A stretch of DNA of 64,000 bases from SG8-4 sp964598225. Its GTDB lineage: Bacteria; Planctomycetota; Phycisphaerae; Sedimentisphaerales; Anaerobacaceae. Both the position numbers and the translations under genes were made by a program. Each line of letters starts with the position of its first letter. Position 1 is the first letter of the stretch. The stretch spans positions 4,345 to 68,344 of the forward strand of contig CAZRBG010000029.1 in assembly GCA_964598225.1 (NCBI GenBank), written 5' to 3'. Shown piece after piece: positions 25,153-34,045 of the stretch. A model generated the notes under the pieces. The model saw nothing but the letters and a program-made list of their open reading frames with translations, ran no database searches and had not been told where the DNA came from.

Positions 25153-27009
25153 ATGGATAGTAGCAACCTGAACCATTTCTTATACGAATATATCTTGTCT
25201 CTCAAAGAGCGAAGCAGGTTTGAGAAAACAGGTTTTAAGAATGGCCTTGATTGGCTGATTTATGAACTTGGCATTCAGAAGGGTTGGCTTCCACTGAGGA
25301 CGCCCTTTTCGGTGAAACCAGATCAAAGCCTTAAATCAAAAAGCGAGGGTGAACTTGGAATTGATATTGCGTTTCTGTCTAAGAACAAGAAAAACCTATA
25401 CATATTTGTACTCAAAGACGAGAAGTTGAACAACTCGAACTGGACAGGAGCGGGCTTTGACGCAGATATTCGGAAGGCCATCGCACCAAACATGGTACAG
25501 CAAGGGCTTACACAAGTCGAAATCGTCAAAATCATAACAGCATACAACAAGGATGATGATAGGAATGGAATAGAGTTATATCAACGCTTGACAAACAGCT
25601 ACCCTACTCAGTTTGGCAAAGACAACGAATATAAAAGGAGATTCGAGCGTTGGAATCTTACTAAAATAACAGAAGAAGTTACTAATCATTTGATTACTCC
25701 GCAACTCCTACCAAATCACTTAACGTCTCAATTCAGGTATATCTGCTCCCAAATAACCGATTTTGACTATTGCACAAAAGAGTGGATAAATCAGCTTGAG
25801 CCCAACTGGAAGAACTTTGTCGAAACTGTAATTGGTGATCAAATCGATGCCAATAAGATTAACCTGCTGGCACTGTCAATGTACATTCTAAAAGATTCAT
25901 GGAAAAGTGAAGTGAACTCTTACGCTGGATGGTTGGACCTCGTAGAGTGGGCAATGATTGCTCTCTGGCGGCGCTACTATGGTTTGGGCGACAGCAGAAA
26001 AGAAAGTCAACTCAAAGCTCACATCTTTTCTGTTTGGAGCAGAGTATATCTCGCTGAGTTGGAGACCTACTTAGTCGCTGTTGATCCGGTGCTACGGACA
26101 CAGCATGGATTGTCACTTGGTAATCTCCGATATGATATGAACCTTGTACCGATCAATGATGCATTCAGGGCATTCTGGCACATGGCGAGACTAGGAATGT
26201 TGAACGTTGCTTTTCAGGAGATAAATTTCGGAGATGATACTGAAAAGATAATGAATATAAGAATCAAAAATATTTCTGATCTTCTGATTCATTTCTTAAA
26301 AGCAAATCCGGCAACTTCTAGACCATTGATTGATTTACATCATATTGAATTGTTCCTTGTGTGGCTGATACTGTACCAAGCTGGAAGGGAGGATGAGATT
26401 AGAGATTGGCTTAGCGAGTTGGAGAACGTGCTGACGATAAGAAGGTTCTCAAATGCAGTTAATCTACCGTTTATTCAATCAGGCAATGACTTGGATTCGC
26501 TGATTGAAACTGTAGTTAGAACTGGAGAAGAAGTTGAGTCTGTCGACACCAGTTCATATTTAATTCTCATGCTGATCGAATTGTGCTTTTCACTTAGCAA
26601 TCACAAGCAGAGAGATGAGTTAGTGGAAAGGTTTGTGCGAAGATTGGCCAACGGTATAGACGACGATGGACAGCCCTATGGAACGAAAGACGATAACGTA
26701 AAAGGAAGTATCGATCTACTAAGCTGGAGTCCGCCCCAAAATTGGGAAGAAATACTCATGACAGGTTCGCTTGCGATGGAGGGGGTGGGAGTCACAACTT
26801 GGAATTTTCAAAGATATGATGATTCAACAAGTGAATCTTTACCACACCGAGTTAAATCATTCGTGCAACAAATGAGAAACAAATTTCCACAAGAACGTCC
26901 TAAGAAATTACCACTTTCTGTTTGTGTCTTGGCATGTCTAAAGCACAAGTCACCATTGCCACCTGAGTTCTGGCGAGCAACTGTTTTCCCAATTGATGAC
27001 GTAAACTGA
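25153..27009 (+). CDS. large protein with PD-(D/E)xK nuclease-like N-terminus, island gene 2
   Basis: A 618-residue protein of unrecognised family. Residues 65-110 contain E67-L-G-I-D71-I-A-F, then 17 residues later F-V-L-K-D89-E-K91, followed by W97 and F-D-A-D-I-R-K-A. That spacing of an Asp, a D-x-K and a downstream Asp-Lys helix is what PD-(D/E)xK restriction-type nuclease cores show, so a nuclease domain is plausible but unproven. The remaining 480 residues are helical, with many Trp and Leu (for example WLDLVEWAMIALWRRYYGLG), and contain no ATPase motif or membrane helix. It shares the A/T-rich codon use of gene 1, 71 bases upstream, and the two probably form one operon. Defence against phages is a reasonable guess. 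Confidence 0.75.
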   Translation: MDSSNLNHFLYEYILSLKERSRFEKTGFKNGLDWLIYELGIQKGWLPLRTPFSVKPDQSLKSKSEGELGIDIAFLSKNKKNLYIFVLKDEKLNNSNWTGAGFDADIRKAIAPNMVQQGLTQVEIVKIITAYNKDDDRNGIELYQRLTNSYPTQFGKDNEYKRRFERWNLTKITEEVTNHLITPQLLPNHLTSQFRYICSQITDFDYCTKEWINQLEPNWKNFVETVIGDQIDANKINLLALSMYILKDSWKSEVNSYAGWLDLVEWAMIALWRRYYGLGDSRKESQLKAHIFSVWSRVYLAELETYLVAVDPVLRTQHGLSLGNLRYDMNLVPINDAFRAFWHMARLGMLNVAFQEINFGDDTEKIMNIRIKNISDLLIHFLKANPATSRPLIDLHHIELFLVWLILYQAGREDEIRDWLSELENVLTIRRFSNAVNLPFIQSGNDLDSLIETVVRTGEEVESVDTSSYLILMLIELCFSLSNHKQRDELVERFVRRLANGIDDDGQPYGTKDDNVKGSIDLLSWSPPQNWEEILMTGSLAMEGVGVTTWNFQRYDDSTSESLPHRVKSFVQQMRNKFPQERPKKLPLSVCVLACLKHKSPLPPEFWRATVFPIDDVN

Positions 27010-27245
27010 AGTTAGGGGAATGAAAGAATATACGGTACATTTTTCGCAGAGTTGTGCTTGATGATGACAGTCAAGAATGACATGTGCTTTGGTCGGTGGG
27101 CTAAAGGCCACCCCACATTACTTCTTTTGTGGTTCGGCGTAGCATTATATTGACAGCATGGGCAAGCCGGCAGATAGGGTGGGGTTAGCCCCATCGATTC
27201 TATTTTCAATGATCAAAATGGTGGGGCAGGTCCCACCCTACGTTT

Positions 27246-27372
27246 GATTTTCGATTGCCTTTTTGAGGTTTTCGCCTTCTTCTTTCATGTGCATTCTTAC
27301 GAACAGCCGGCGTGAGCCACTCGAACACCTTCTCCGGCGTTGCGTTTTCCTCTATGGAATCTCTAAGGCTCA
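27246..27372 (-). pseudogene. possible decayed C-terminal gene fragment
   Basis: On the minus strand one frame reads LSLRDSIEENATPEKVFEW, then LTPAVRKN. After a frame change near 27290-27300 it continues as MHMKEEGENLKKAIENQT and a stop. Each piece looks protein-like and the join is smooth. This suggests the frameshifted end of a once longer gene whose front is gone. The family is not recognised, and chance cannot be excluded for a stretch this short. Confidence 0.3.
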
Positions 27373-27390
27373 ATCATTCGAGCGATAACA

Positions 27391-27485
27391 GTGGGGCAAT
27401 CCTTCGACAGGCTCAGAGCCTGCCCCGAGCAAAGCCGAATGGGACAGGTCCCACCCTGCTGGATTCCCGCCTTCGCGGGAATGAC
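27391..27485 (-). repeat. compound dispersed repeat, right flank of island
   Basis: Starts with GTGGGGCA, continues through CCTTCGACAGGCTCAGAGCC and CCTGCCCCGAGCAAAGCC, closes with GGGACAGGTCCCACC, and ends with the 27-base palindrome at 27459-27485. The inner segment resembles the insertion inside the broken palindrome copy on the left flank at 22411-22436. Confidence 0.75.
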
Positions 27486-27513
27486 AAGAAACAGCAACAG
27501 TCATGACCAAGTA

Positions 27514-29544
27514 TTACTCGTCTTCGCTTTTCTTTGCGTATTGGGCTACTATTGCCTGCTGGACGTTTGAGGGGACCAGTTCGTAGTGGCTGAATGTCAT
27601 TCCGTAGCTGCCGCGGCCGCCGGTTACGCTTTTCAACTGGCTGTTGTACTGCCTGACCTCCGACAGCGGGACCTTCGCCTTGATGGTTATGAAGTTGCCC
27701 GGCAGGACTTCCTGGCCCTGGACCCTACCTCGCTTGGAGGACAGGTCTCCGGTTATGTCGCCAACGTTTTCCGAAGGAATTGTAACCTCCATATCCACGA
27801 TAGGTTCGAGCAGCACGGGCCTGGCTTTTTGAAGCGCATCGGCAAACGCGCCCTTGCCCGCGGCTCGGAACGCAACTTCCTTCGAATCGACGGGGTGATG
27901 CTTGCCGTCATAGACAGAGACCGATATGTCCTGCATCGGAAATCCTGCGACGACGCCGTTTTGCATGATTTCGTTGATGCCTTTAAGGACCGCCGGCTCG
28001 AACTGGCCGGGGATCGAGCCGCCGAAGATGTCCCAGTTATACTGTAGCGGCGGATCAGAATTTCTCTCGGCCGGTTCGACGCGGAGGTAGACTTCACCGA
28101 ACTGCCCAGCGCCGCCGGATTGTTTTTTGTGCCTATGATGGCCCTCGGCTTTGGCGGTGATAGTTTCGCGGTAGGGGATCTTCGGCTCTTTCGTATTGAC
28201 GGTCAGTTTTGAGCGATTCTGCATCTTCTCCAGCGTTACCCGCAGGTGCAAATCGCCGAGGCCGCTTGCGACCAGCTCCTTGGTCTGCGCGTCTCTCGTG
28301 ACCTTGAAGCACGGATCCTCTTCGCAAAGTTTTTCCAGTGCCGTGCTGATCTTCTGCTCGTCGCCCCTGGTGGCCGGTTCCAGAGCCAGCGAGAACATCG
28401 GCTCGGGCACGTCCGGCAACTCGATCGTACCTGTTATATCACCGTCGTGGATCACGTCGCCGATCTTCAGCTCTTCCACTTTTGCCAGCGATATGATATC
28501 GCCGGCGATACCGGCGTCGATTGGTTCATTTTCGGCGCCCTGTGATTTCATGACGTGGCCCGGGCGGATACCTTTTTTCTCATCGTTGCGGAGGAGGTTC
28601 GTATCCGAGTTGATCGTCCCGCTGAAAATGCGAATGGTGGAGTGCTTCATATTCGATTTCGGGTCGAAACCGACACGGAATACCACGCCTGCGAGCGGGC
28701 CGGAGGGGTCGGGCTTAAGTTCCGCGGTTTCTTCATCCGTCTTTAGTTCGGCCGGCTTTGTCTGCAGGGGCGACGGGGTGTAGTTGACGACAATATCCAG
28801 AAGTTCTTGAATTCCGATTTCATTGCGTGCGTCGGTGAATACTATCGGAATGAGCGTTCCGGCCTTGAGCGCCTCCACGAACACCGAGGAAATCTTCTCG
28901 GTCGATATTTCCTCGCCGCTGAGGTAACTTTCCATGAGCTCGTCGTCTGCTTCGATCACGCTTTCGATCAGATCAGTGTGAGCCTGGGCCACATCCATCA
29001 CCGGCGATTCGCCGGAATCGTTTTTGATGCAATCGATAATCGAGGCGTTGTCCGCCCCGGGCAGGTTCGCGCACCGGCATTGCGGCCCGGCGGTGTCCCG
29101 GATGTTCTTAACAAGCTCCGCAAACGACACGTTGTCGGCGTCCATTTTGTTGATCACGATCATCCGCGGCATATTCGCTTCTTCCGTTAGCTCGAACATC
29201 TTTCGCGTAATGGTCTCGATACCCGCTGCAGCGCTGATAACTATCACGGCTGTCTCGGCGGCGGGCATGGCTTTGATTGCCGTGCCGATGAAATCCGGAT
29301 AACCCGGTGTGTCTATAACATTTATCAGCTTTCCGGCGTGCTCGACGTGCACCAGAGACGACTGTATAGAGTGCTGGTGTTCTTTCTCTTCGTCGTAGTA
29401 GTCGCAGATGCTCGTTTTTTCGTCAACGCTTCCAAGGCGGTTTGTCGCGCCGGTTTTGTGCAGAATAGCCTCGGCCAGCGACGTCTTGCCGCTTCCGCCG
29501 TGTCCCAAGAGAACGATGTTCCGAATATCGCCGGTATTAGCCAC
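27514..29544 (-). CDS. elongation factor G-like translational GTPase (EF-G paralogue)
   Basis: A 676-residue protein with EF-G domain order. The G domain carries G1 G14-H-G-G-S-G-K-T21, G3 D78-T-P-G-Y-P-D-F and G4 N132-K-M-D135. Then come domain II, domain III (EDPCFKVTRDAQTKELVASGLGDLHL), domain IV with PYRETITAKAEGHHRHKKQSGG, and domain V ending GGRGSYGMTFSHYE. The HKKQSGGAGQFGEV segment and the shortened G domain are those of EF-G2/FusA-like paralogues rather than the str-operon EF-G. A GTG start at 29544 is supported by GGAGG seven bases upstream. No ribosomal genes are adjacent. A possible TATAAT lies at 29650-29645, but its spacing to TTGTCA is only 14. Confidence 0.92.
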   Translation of the reverse strand: MANTGDIRNIVLLGHGGSGKTSLAEAILHKTGATNRLGSVDEKTSICDYYDEEKEHQHSIQSSLVHVEHAGKLINVIDTPGYPDFIGTAIKAMPAAETAVIVISAAAGIETITRKMFELTEEANMPRMIVINKMDADNVSFAELVKNIRDTAGPQCRCANLPGADNASIIDCIKNDSGESPVMDVAQAHTDLIESVIEADDELMESYLSGEEISTEKISSVFVEALKAGTLIPIVFTDARNEIGIQELLDIVVNYTPSPLQTKPAELKTDEETAELKPDPSGPLAGVVFRVGFDPKSNMKHSTIRIFSGTINSDTNLLRNDEKKGIRPGHVMKSQGAENEPIDAGIAGDIISLAKVEELKIGDVIHDGDITGTIELPDVPEPMFSLALEPATRGDEQKISTALEKLCEEDPCFKVTRDAQTKELVASGLGDLHLRVTLEKMQNRSKLTVNTKEPKIPYRETITAKAEGHHRHKKQSGGAGQFGEVYLRVEPAERNSDPPLQYNWDIFGGSIPGQFEPAVLKGINEIMQNGVVAGFPMQDISVSVYDGKHHPVDSKEVAFRAAGKGAFADALQKARPVLLEPIVDMEVTIPSENVGDITGDLSSKRGRVQGQEVLPGNFITIKAKVPLSEVRQYNSQLKSVTGGRGSYGMTFSHYELVPSNVQQAIVAQYAKKSEDE

Positions 29545-29735
29545 TTCTAAACCTCCAAAATGCCTATATTAACAAGACTGAGTTTTCGTCAGATGGAGAT
29601 AACCAGAGCCTCAAGATGCCAAACTTCTCTTGACGCCAAAAGAGATTATAATATATCGCTCCATTGACAATGGGCAAGTTTTTTTTCAAATTTCTAAATA
29701 CAGGCTCGTTTTCGGTTGATAGTTTTTCTCATGCA

Positions 29736-29768
29736 AAACGAAAAGGGACAGCCGTTTGTGACTGTCCC
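29736..29768 (-). terminator. rho-independent terminator of the cinA-pilB-pilT run
   Basis: On the minus strand GGGACAG (29768-29762) pairs perfectly with CTGTCCC (29751-29745) across a ten-base loop, and TTTTCGTTTT follows directly. It lies 53 bases after the pilT stop. Confidence 0.8.
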
Positions 29769-29820
29769 TGTAGTTGGCTTGGTGTGTTTAGGGCTGTTAG
29801 TCGGAGAGGAATCACAGATG

Positions 29821-30975
29821 TTACGATCTGAGGATTTCTCCGAGGTCTTCCATTTCCTGCTGTGCCGCTTTCTTCTTCTGTTTGTGTTTTCCGCCTCTCA
29901 AGGCTTCTATCTTGGCTGTGGCCTTGTCCTGCAAAGCGCCGGGCTGTCGGCCCTTTTCCAGCATTTGCTCGAGGGTGATCATTCCGGTATCATAGAGACG
30001 CCAAAGGTGCTCGTCGAGAAGCTGCATTCCCAGCTTCTTTCCGGTCTGGATGCTCGAATCGATTCGATACGTTTTGTTCTCGCGGATCAGGTTTGCGATA
30101 GCGGGAGTCACGACCATAAACTCGTATGCGGCGACTCGCCCCCGGCCGGTTGATCTCGGGCAAAGGGCCTGGCTGAGCACTGCTATCAGGTTACTGCTCA
30201 ACTGAATACGAATCTGTTCCTGCTGGTCCACCGGGAAGACGTCGATAAGTCGCGTGATTGTACCGGCGGCGCTGGTGGTATGGACCGTACTGAAGACAAG
30301 GTGGCCCGTTTCGGCCGCTCGAACGGCGGCCTCGATTGTCTCGAGGTCACGCAACTCGCCGACGAGTATGACGTCCGGGTCCTGTCTGAGCACGCGCCTC
30401 AGCGCCTCGGCGAAGCTCGGTACGTCCACGCCCACCGATCGCTGGTTGAGGATCGATCTCTTGTGATTATGGTAGTATTCTATCGGCTCTTCGACTGTAA
30501 CTATATGACGGTCGAAATTTTCATTAATGTAGTTAATCATTGTGGCCAGCGTAGTGGTCTTACCACTTCCGGTCGGCCCTGTTACCAAAAACATGCCTCG
30601 AGGGCGGCGGCACAAAGCCTGGCAAATCTTTGGCAGACCTATTTCATCAAAAGTGAGGATTTTTGACGGAATAAGACGTAGAACGAGTGCAAGATTTCCC
30701 TTCTGGCGAAAAACCGATACACGAAACCTGCCTTTGTCGCCAAAGGCAAAGCCGAAGTCGGTTCCACCTTCTTCCTGAAGCTCCTGCTGATTTCGATCCG
30801 GCGTGATAGCTCTCATCAGCGACTCGGTGTCGTCCGGATCGAGCACCTTGGTTTCCAGGTTTCTAAGTCCGCCGTCGATCCTCAACACCGGCGCCCGGTT
30901 AGTCGTCAGGTGGATATCTGAAGCGCCCATATTAACACAGGCGTCCAGCAATCTATCCATATTTACAGTTGCCAT
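29821..30975 (-). CDS. PilT-like ATPase, second copy
   Basis: A 384-residue RecA-fold ATPase of the PilT/PilU family. The N-domain begins ASDIHLTTNRAPVLRIDG. Walker A is G133-P-T-G-S-G-K139-T, followed by VTVEEPIEYYH, the Walker B segment VILVGELRD, and the His box AAETGHLVFSTVHT. A basic, Lys/Gln-rich C-terminal tail (HKQKKKAAQQEME) is unusual. GAGGA seven bases upstream supports the ATG at 30975. It lies 31 bases downstream of the PilB-like gene. Together they form the extension/retraction ATPase pair of a type IV pilus, distinct from the PilT near 17.5 kb. Confidence 0.92.
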   Translation of the reverse strand: MATVNMDRLLDACVNMGASDIHLTTNRAPVLRIDGGLRNLETKVLDPDDTESLMRAITPDRNQQELQEEGGTDFGFAFGDKGRFRVSVFRQKGNLALVLRLIPSKILTFDEIGLPKICQALCRRPRGMFLVTGPTGSGKTTTLATMINYINENFDRHIVTVEEPIEYYHNHKRSILNQRSVGVDVPSFAEALRRVLRQDPDVILVGELRDLETIEAAVRAAETGHLVFSTVHTTSAAGTITRLIDVFPVDQQEQIRIQLSSNLIAVLSQALCPRSTGRGRVAAYEFMVVTPAIANLIRENKTYRIDSSIQTGKKLGMQLLDEHLWRLYDTGMITLEQMLEKGRQPGALQDKATAKIEALRGGKHKQKKKAAQQEMEDLGEILRS

Positions 30976-31006
30976 GCAAAAATCCTCAATAACTAAAATA
31001 ATTCAT

Positions 31007-32743
31007 TTAATCTACTGCTTCGCCTTCTGTCTGTGTAATTCTCACAACTTCAGCCGGCGTTGTTACTCCGTTGAAAACCTTAAGCTTGCCGTCGTGCATC
31101 AGGGTTCTCATTCCCGCTGCTTTGGCAGCCCTTCTCAACTCGGTGGTCGGCGACCTCTGGAATGCCAGCTCTCTGATTTCATTGTTCATCTCGAACATCT
31201 CAAATATGGCGATTCTACCCTTATACCCGCTGTTCTGGCATTGCGAGCATCCGGCTCCCTTGTACGGGGGATGTTTAGCGGCCTCCTCGGGCGTGATCCC
31301 GAGCGACTCCAAATGCTCCTTGTTAGGATTTTCGTCTACCACTCTGCATTTCTTGCAGATGACCCTGACCAGCCGCTGTGCCATGATCGCCTGGATCGAG
31401 CTGGCTACGAGAAACGGCTTGACGCCCATATCGATCAGACGCGTAATAGCACTCGGGGCATCGTTTGTGTGCAGCGTGCTGAACACGAGGTGGCCCGTCA
31501 GTGCCGCCTGGATTGCAATGTCCGCCACGATTCCGTCTCGAATCTCACCGACCAGGATTATGTTGGGCGCCTGTCGAAGCATCGCCCTGAGAATCTTGTC
31601 GAATGAAAGATCGATTTCGTCACGGACCTGGCATTGGTTCATCCCGGCGAAGTTGTATTCCACCGGGTCCTCGGCGGTAATGATCTTCTTGTCGGGCTTG
31701 TTGAGTTCCTGTAATGCGGCGTACAGTGTTGTTGTTTTGCCGCTACCGGTTGGGCCTGTGACCAGGAAGATGCCGTTCGGTCTCTTGATGATTTGCTGGA
31801 ATTGCTCGTAGTTGTCTTGCTCGAATCCAAGGGATTCGATACCGATGTTTACAGCATCCGGGCGCAGAATACGCAGCACGATGCTGGGTCCGTGAACGCC
31901 GGGCAGGGAAGAGACACGAAAGTCGATGTCTTGGCCGGCGATCTCGCGCTTGATACGACCGTCCTGCGGCAGCCTCTTCTCGGCAATATCCATCCCCGAA
32001 AGAATCTTAAAACGTGTAAGCAGCGGCGGCTGCATTGTCTTGGGAATATTGTCTCTTTCCATACATACGCCGTCGACGCGGTATCTCACACGGACTCGAT
32101 CTGACATCGGTTCGATATGGATATCGCTGGCTCGCATGTGATAGGCGTTGTCGATAATCAGGTTCACGAGCTTGATGATCGGGGCGTCGTCTTCGGGGTC
32201 GGCGGCTTGGGCGCGAAGAGTTTCCGCCGCTAATTCGTCGCCGACTTCGGCAAGCTCAGCGGCAGTGGCGTCGATACTGTGCTTGAGCCTGTCGTCGTCC
32301 TCTTCGGTAACCTCTTCAAACGAATCTTCGAGATATTCGCTGATCTTAGTGGCGCTGGCCAGATAGAATTTCGGCTCGGAATTAAGGCGAAAGCGAATAG
32401 CGTCCATCATTTCCAGATCCGACGGATCGCTTATGATCACCTTGAGTGTGCCGTTGCTCATATCCATCGGGATGATGTTGTGCCGCTTGACGACTTCTTC
32501 GGGCAGCGCCTTTGCGGCCTCAGGGGAAATCGATGCAGTAGCAGGGTTTATGTATTCCATGCCGAATTGCTTGGCGAGGCATTTTGTCAGCTTTTCTTCG
32601 TCGATAAGGCCTTTTTCGAGTAGAATTTCACCGACGCGCTTATTGTTGCTCTTTGACGCTTTTATTGCGTCTATCAGGGCCTGTTTTTCCACAAGCCCGG
32701 CCTTATAAATTATTTCGCCGATTTTCCTGCGTTTTTGTGCCAT
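31007..32743 (-). CDS. type IV pilus assembly ATPase, PilB/GspE-like
   Basis: A 578-residue extension ATPase starting at the ATG at 32743 (GGAG just upstream). The longer frame to 32782 is not needed. An MshEN-like N-domain has one complete 24-residue motif (RVGEILLEKGLIDEEKLTKCLAKQ) and one incomplete motif (RKIGEIIYKAGLVEKQALI, with Ser instead of the final Gln). The ATPase core has Walker A G330-P-T-G-S-G-K336-T, the Asp box ASDIHIEPMSD, Walker B LVGEIRD and a four-Cys zinc element (VICKKC...CSQC). It is followed by pilT and preceded, 63 bases upstream, by cinA on the same strand. Confidence 0.93.
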   Translation of the reverse strand: MAQKRRKIGEIIYKAGLVEKQALIDAIKASKSNNKRVGEILLEKGLIDEEKLTKCLAKQFGMEYINPATASISPEAAKALPEEVVKRHNIIPMDMSNGTLKVIISDPSDLEMMDAIRFRLNSEPKFYLASATKISEYLEDSFEEVTEEDDDRLKHSIDATAAELAEVGDELAAETLRAQAADPEDDAPIIKLVNLIIDNAYHMRASDIHIEPMSDRVRVRYRVDGVCMERDNIPKTMQPPLLTRFKILSGMDIAEKRLPQDGRIKREIAGQDIDFRVSSLPGVHGPSIVLRILRPDAVNIGIESLGFEQDNYEQFQQIIKRPNGIFLVTGPTGSGKTTTLYAALQELNKPDKKIITAEDPVEYNFAGMNQCQVRDEIDLSFDKILRAMLRQAPNIILVGEIRDGIVADIAIQAALTGHLVFSTLHTNDAPSAITRLIDMGVKPFLVASSIQAIMAQRLVRVICKKCRVVDENPNKEHLESLGITPEEAAKHPPYKGAGCSQCQNSGYKGRIAIFEMFEMNNEIRELAFQRSPTTELRRAAKAAGMRTLMHDGKLKVFNGVTTPAEVVRITQTEGEAVD

Positions 32744-32806
32744 AATCTCCTCAGAGTAACCAACATGCCCCAGTCGCCCCAATTATACCATTTCCGGCGC
32801 ACATAG

Positions 32807-34045
32807 TCAATCTTTCAATTGCAGGCGGAGCATATTCAGAGCTGTCTGCGCCGATCTCAACCTTACGAAACGCCGCTCATGAGTGAATACGCATCGCTTC
32901 GTATCGCAGCCTCGATCAGAATCTACACTAATGTATACAAGTCCTGCGGGTTTTTGTTCGGTTCCTCCGCCCGGGCCCGCGATGCCGGTTATGCCGACTG
33001 CAAAATCAGTGCGAGCTTTCTCTCTGGCGCCATGAGCCATTGCACCGGCGACCTGCTCGCTGACCGCGCCATAACGCTCAATCAACTCCGCCGCCACGCC
33101 TAATTCGCTTGTTTTGGCCTCATTGCTGTAGGTTACCCATCCGCGGCTAAAGTATTCGCTCGCTCCGGGAACATCGGTTATCAGCTTGGCAAGCAGTCCG
33201 CCCGTGCAGGATTCGGCCGCAGCGACGCTCTTGCCGAGCCGACTGAGCCTCTCGCCAACTACCTCGGCCAGAGTCTGCTCGCCTGTGCCGTAAATAACCT
33301 CTCCGAGACTTTGCCGCAGCAATTCCTCGTCTTTCAGTACCATGCGCTCAGCGGTCTCGACGTCCTTGGCTGTGGCCGACACGTGCAGAGTAATCACTCC
33401 GTAATGGATGGTAGAGTTGATCAGCGGATTTCGCCCCCGCTCCATGATCGGGCCGAGCTTCTGGGCGATTGTGGATTCGCCGGTCCCAAAACAGCGAAGC
33501 TTCCTGACCGAAACGGCCTGCCCTCCCGCAAGCCGCCGCAGCTCGGACAGAACCGACTCGGCAAACATCTGCTTCATTTCCGGCGGCACACCGGGCATGG
33601 CAAAGAACACTTTGCCGTTCCTTTCAGCCCTGATTCCCGGCGCCGTGCCCCGATTGTTCGGCAGAGCCTTCGCCCCGGCCGGTAAATGCGCCTGAATCTC
33701 ATTCGTTGTCACCATCTTGAGATTGCGCCGTGTGAAATATTCGCGTATACTTACCAGAAGCTCGCTGTCAAGTTTCAGTTCGACGTTGAGGAATTCTGCC
33801 AGCGCCTGTCTTGTTAAATCATCTTCGGTGGGACCAAGACCGCCGGTTAGTATAACCACATCGGCTTCGTCACTTGCCCGCTCCAACGCCCGTACAATTC
33901 GCTCGATCTCATCGCGCGCCGAATAGGAGCTGACCACGGGCATCCCGATTGAAAGCAGCTCGGAACTGATATGCGCAGCATTAGTGTCAACCGTCTCACC
34001 GGCCAGAATCTCATTACCAATACTGACAATGCTTGCCTGCTTCAT
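32807..34045 (-). CDS. cinA: CinA: competence/damage-inducible protein, NMN amidohydrolase
   Basis: A 412-residue two-domain protein. The N-terminal MoCF-like domain (SIGNEILAGETVDTNAAHIS, ILTGGLGPTEDDLTRQALA) corresponds to the ADP-ribose pyrophosphatase half. The C-terminal domain (AAAESCTGGLLAKLITDVPGAS, GITGIAGPGGGTEQKPAGLVY) is the nicotinamide-mononucleotide amidase, with the Ser of ESCTGG as nucleophile. It recycles NMN from NAD breakdown, and in some bacteria it is induced with competence and associates with RecA. The ATG at 34045 overlaps the stop of the preceding small gene in an ATGA arrangement. pilB and pilT follow on the same strand, which would make sense if this pilus takes up DNA. 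Confidence 0.93.
   Translation of the reverse strand: MKQASIVSIGNEILAGETVDTNAAHISSELLSIGMPVVSSYSARDEIERIVRALERASDEADVVILTGGLGPTEDDLTRQALAEFLNVELKLDSELLVSIREYFTRRNLKMVTTNEIQAHLPAGAKALPNNRGTAPGIRAERNGKVFFAMPGVPPEMKQMFAESVLSELRRLAGGQAVSVRKLRCFGTGESTIAQKLGPIMERGRNPLINSTIHYGVITLHVSATAKDVETAERMVLKDEELLRQSLGEVIYGTGEQTLAEVVGERLSRLGKSVAAAESCTGGLLAKLITDVPGASEYFSRGWVTYSNEAKTSELGVAAELIERYGAVSEQVAGAMAHGAREKARTDFAVGITGIAGPGGGTEQKPAGLVYISVDSDRGCDTKRCVFTHERRFVRLRSAQTALNMLRLQLKD

Larger units (their letters stand above)
27010..27513. other. repeat-rich intergenic region right of the AT-rich island
   Basis: About 500 bases without an intact gene. From left to right: palindromes built on GGTGG/CCACC (27095-27112), GGGG/GCCCC (27181-27192) and GGTGGG/CCCACC (27220-27237); a possible gene remnant on the minus strand (27246-27372); and a compound repeat (27391-27485) ending in the inverted partner of the palindrome at 22613-22639. 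Confidence 0.65.

Noticed and set aside
27312..27506. Plus-strand open frame of 64 codons at the right flank of the island
   Set aside because: It is the translation of the compound repeat and shows no ribosome-binding site.
29645..29670. TATAAT with TTGTCA upstream of the EF-G-like gene
   Set aside because: The spacer is only 14 bases, too short for a confident sigma70 promoter, so it is mentioned only in the gene entry.
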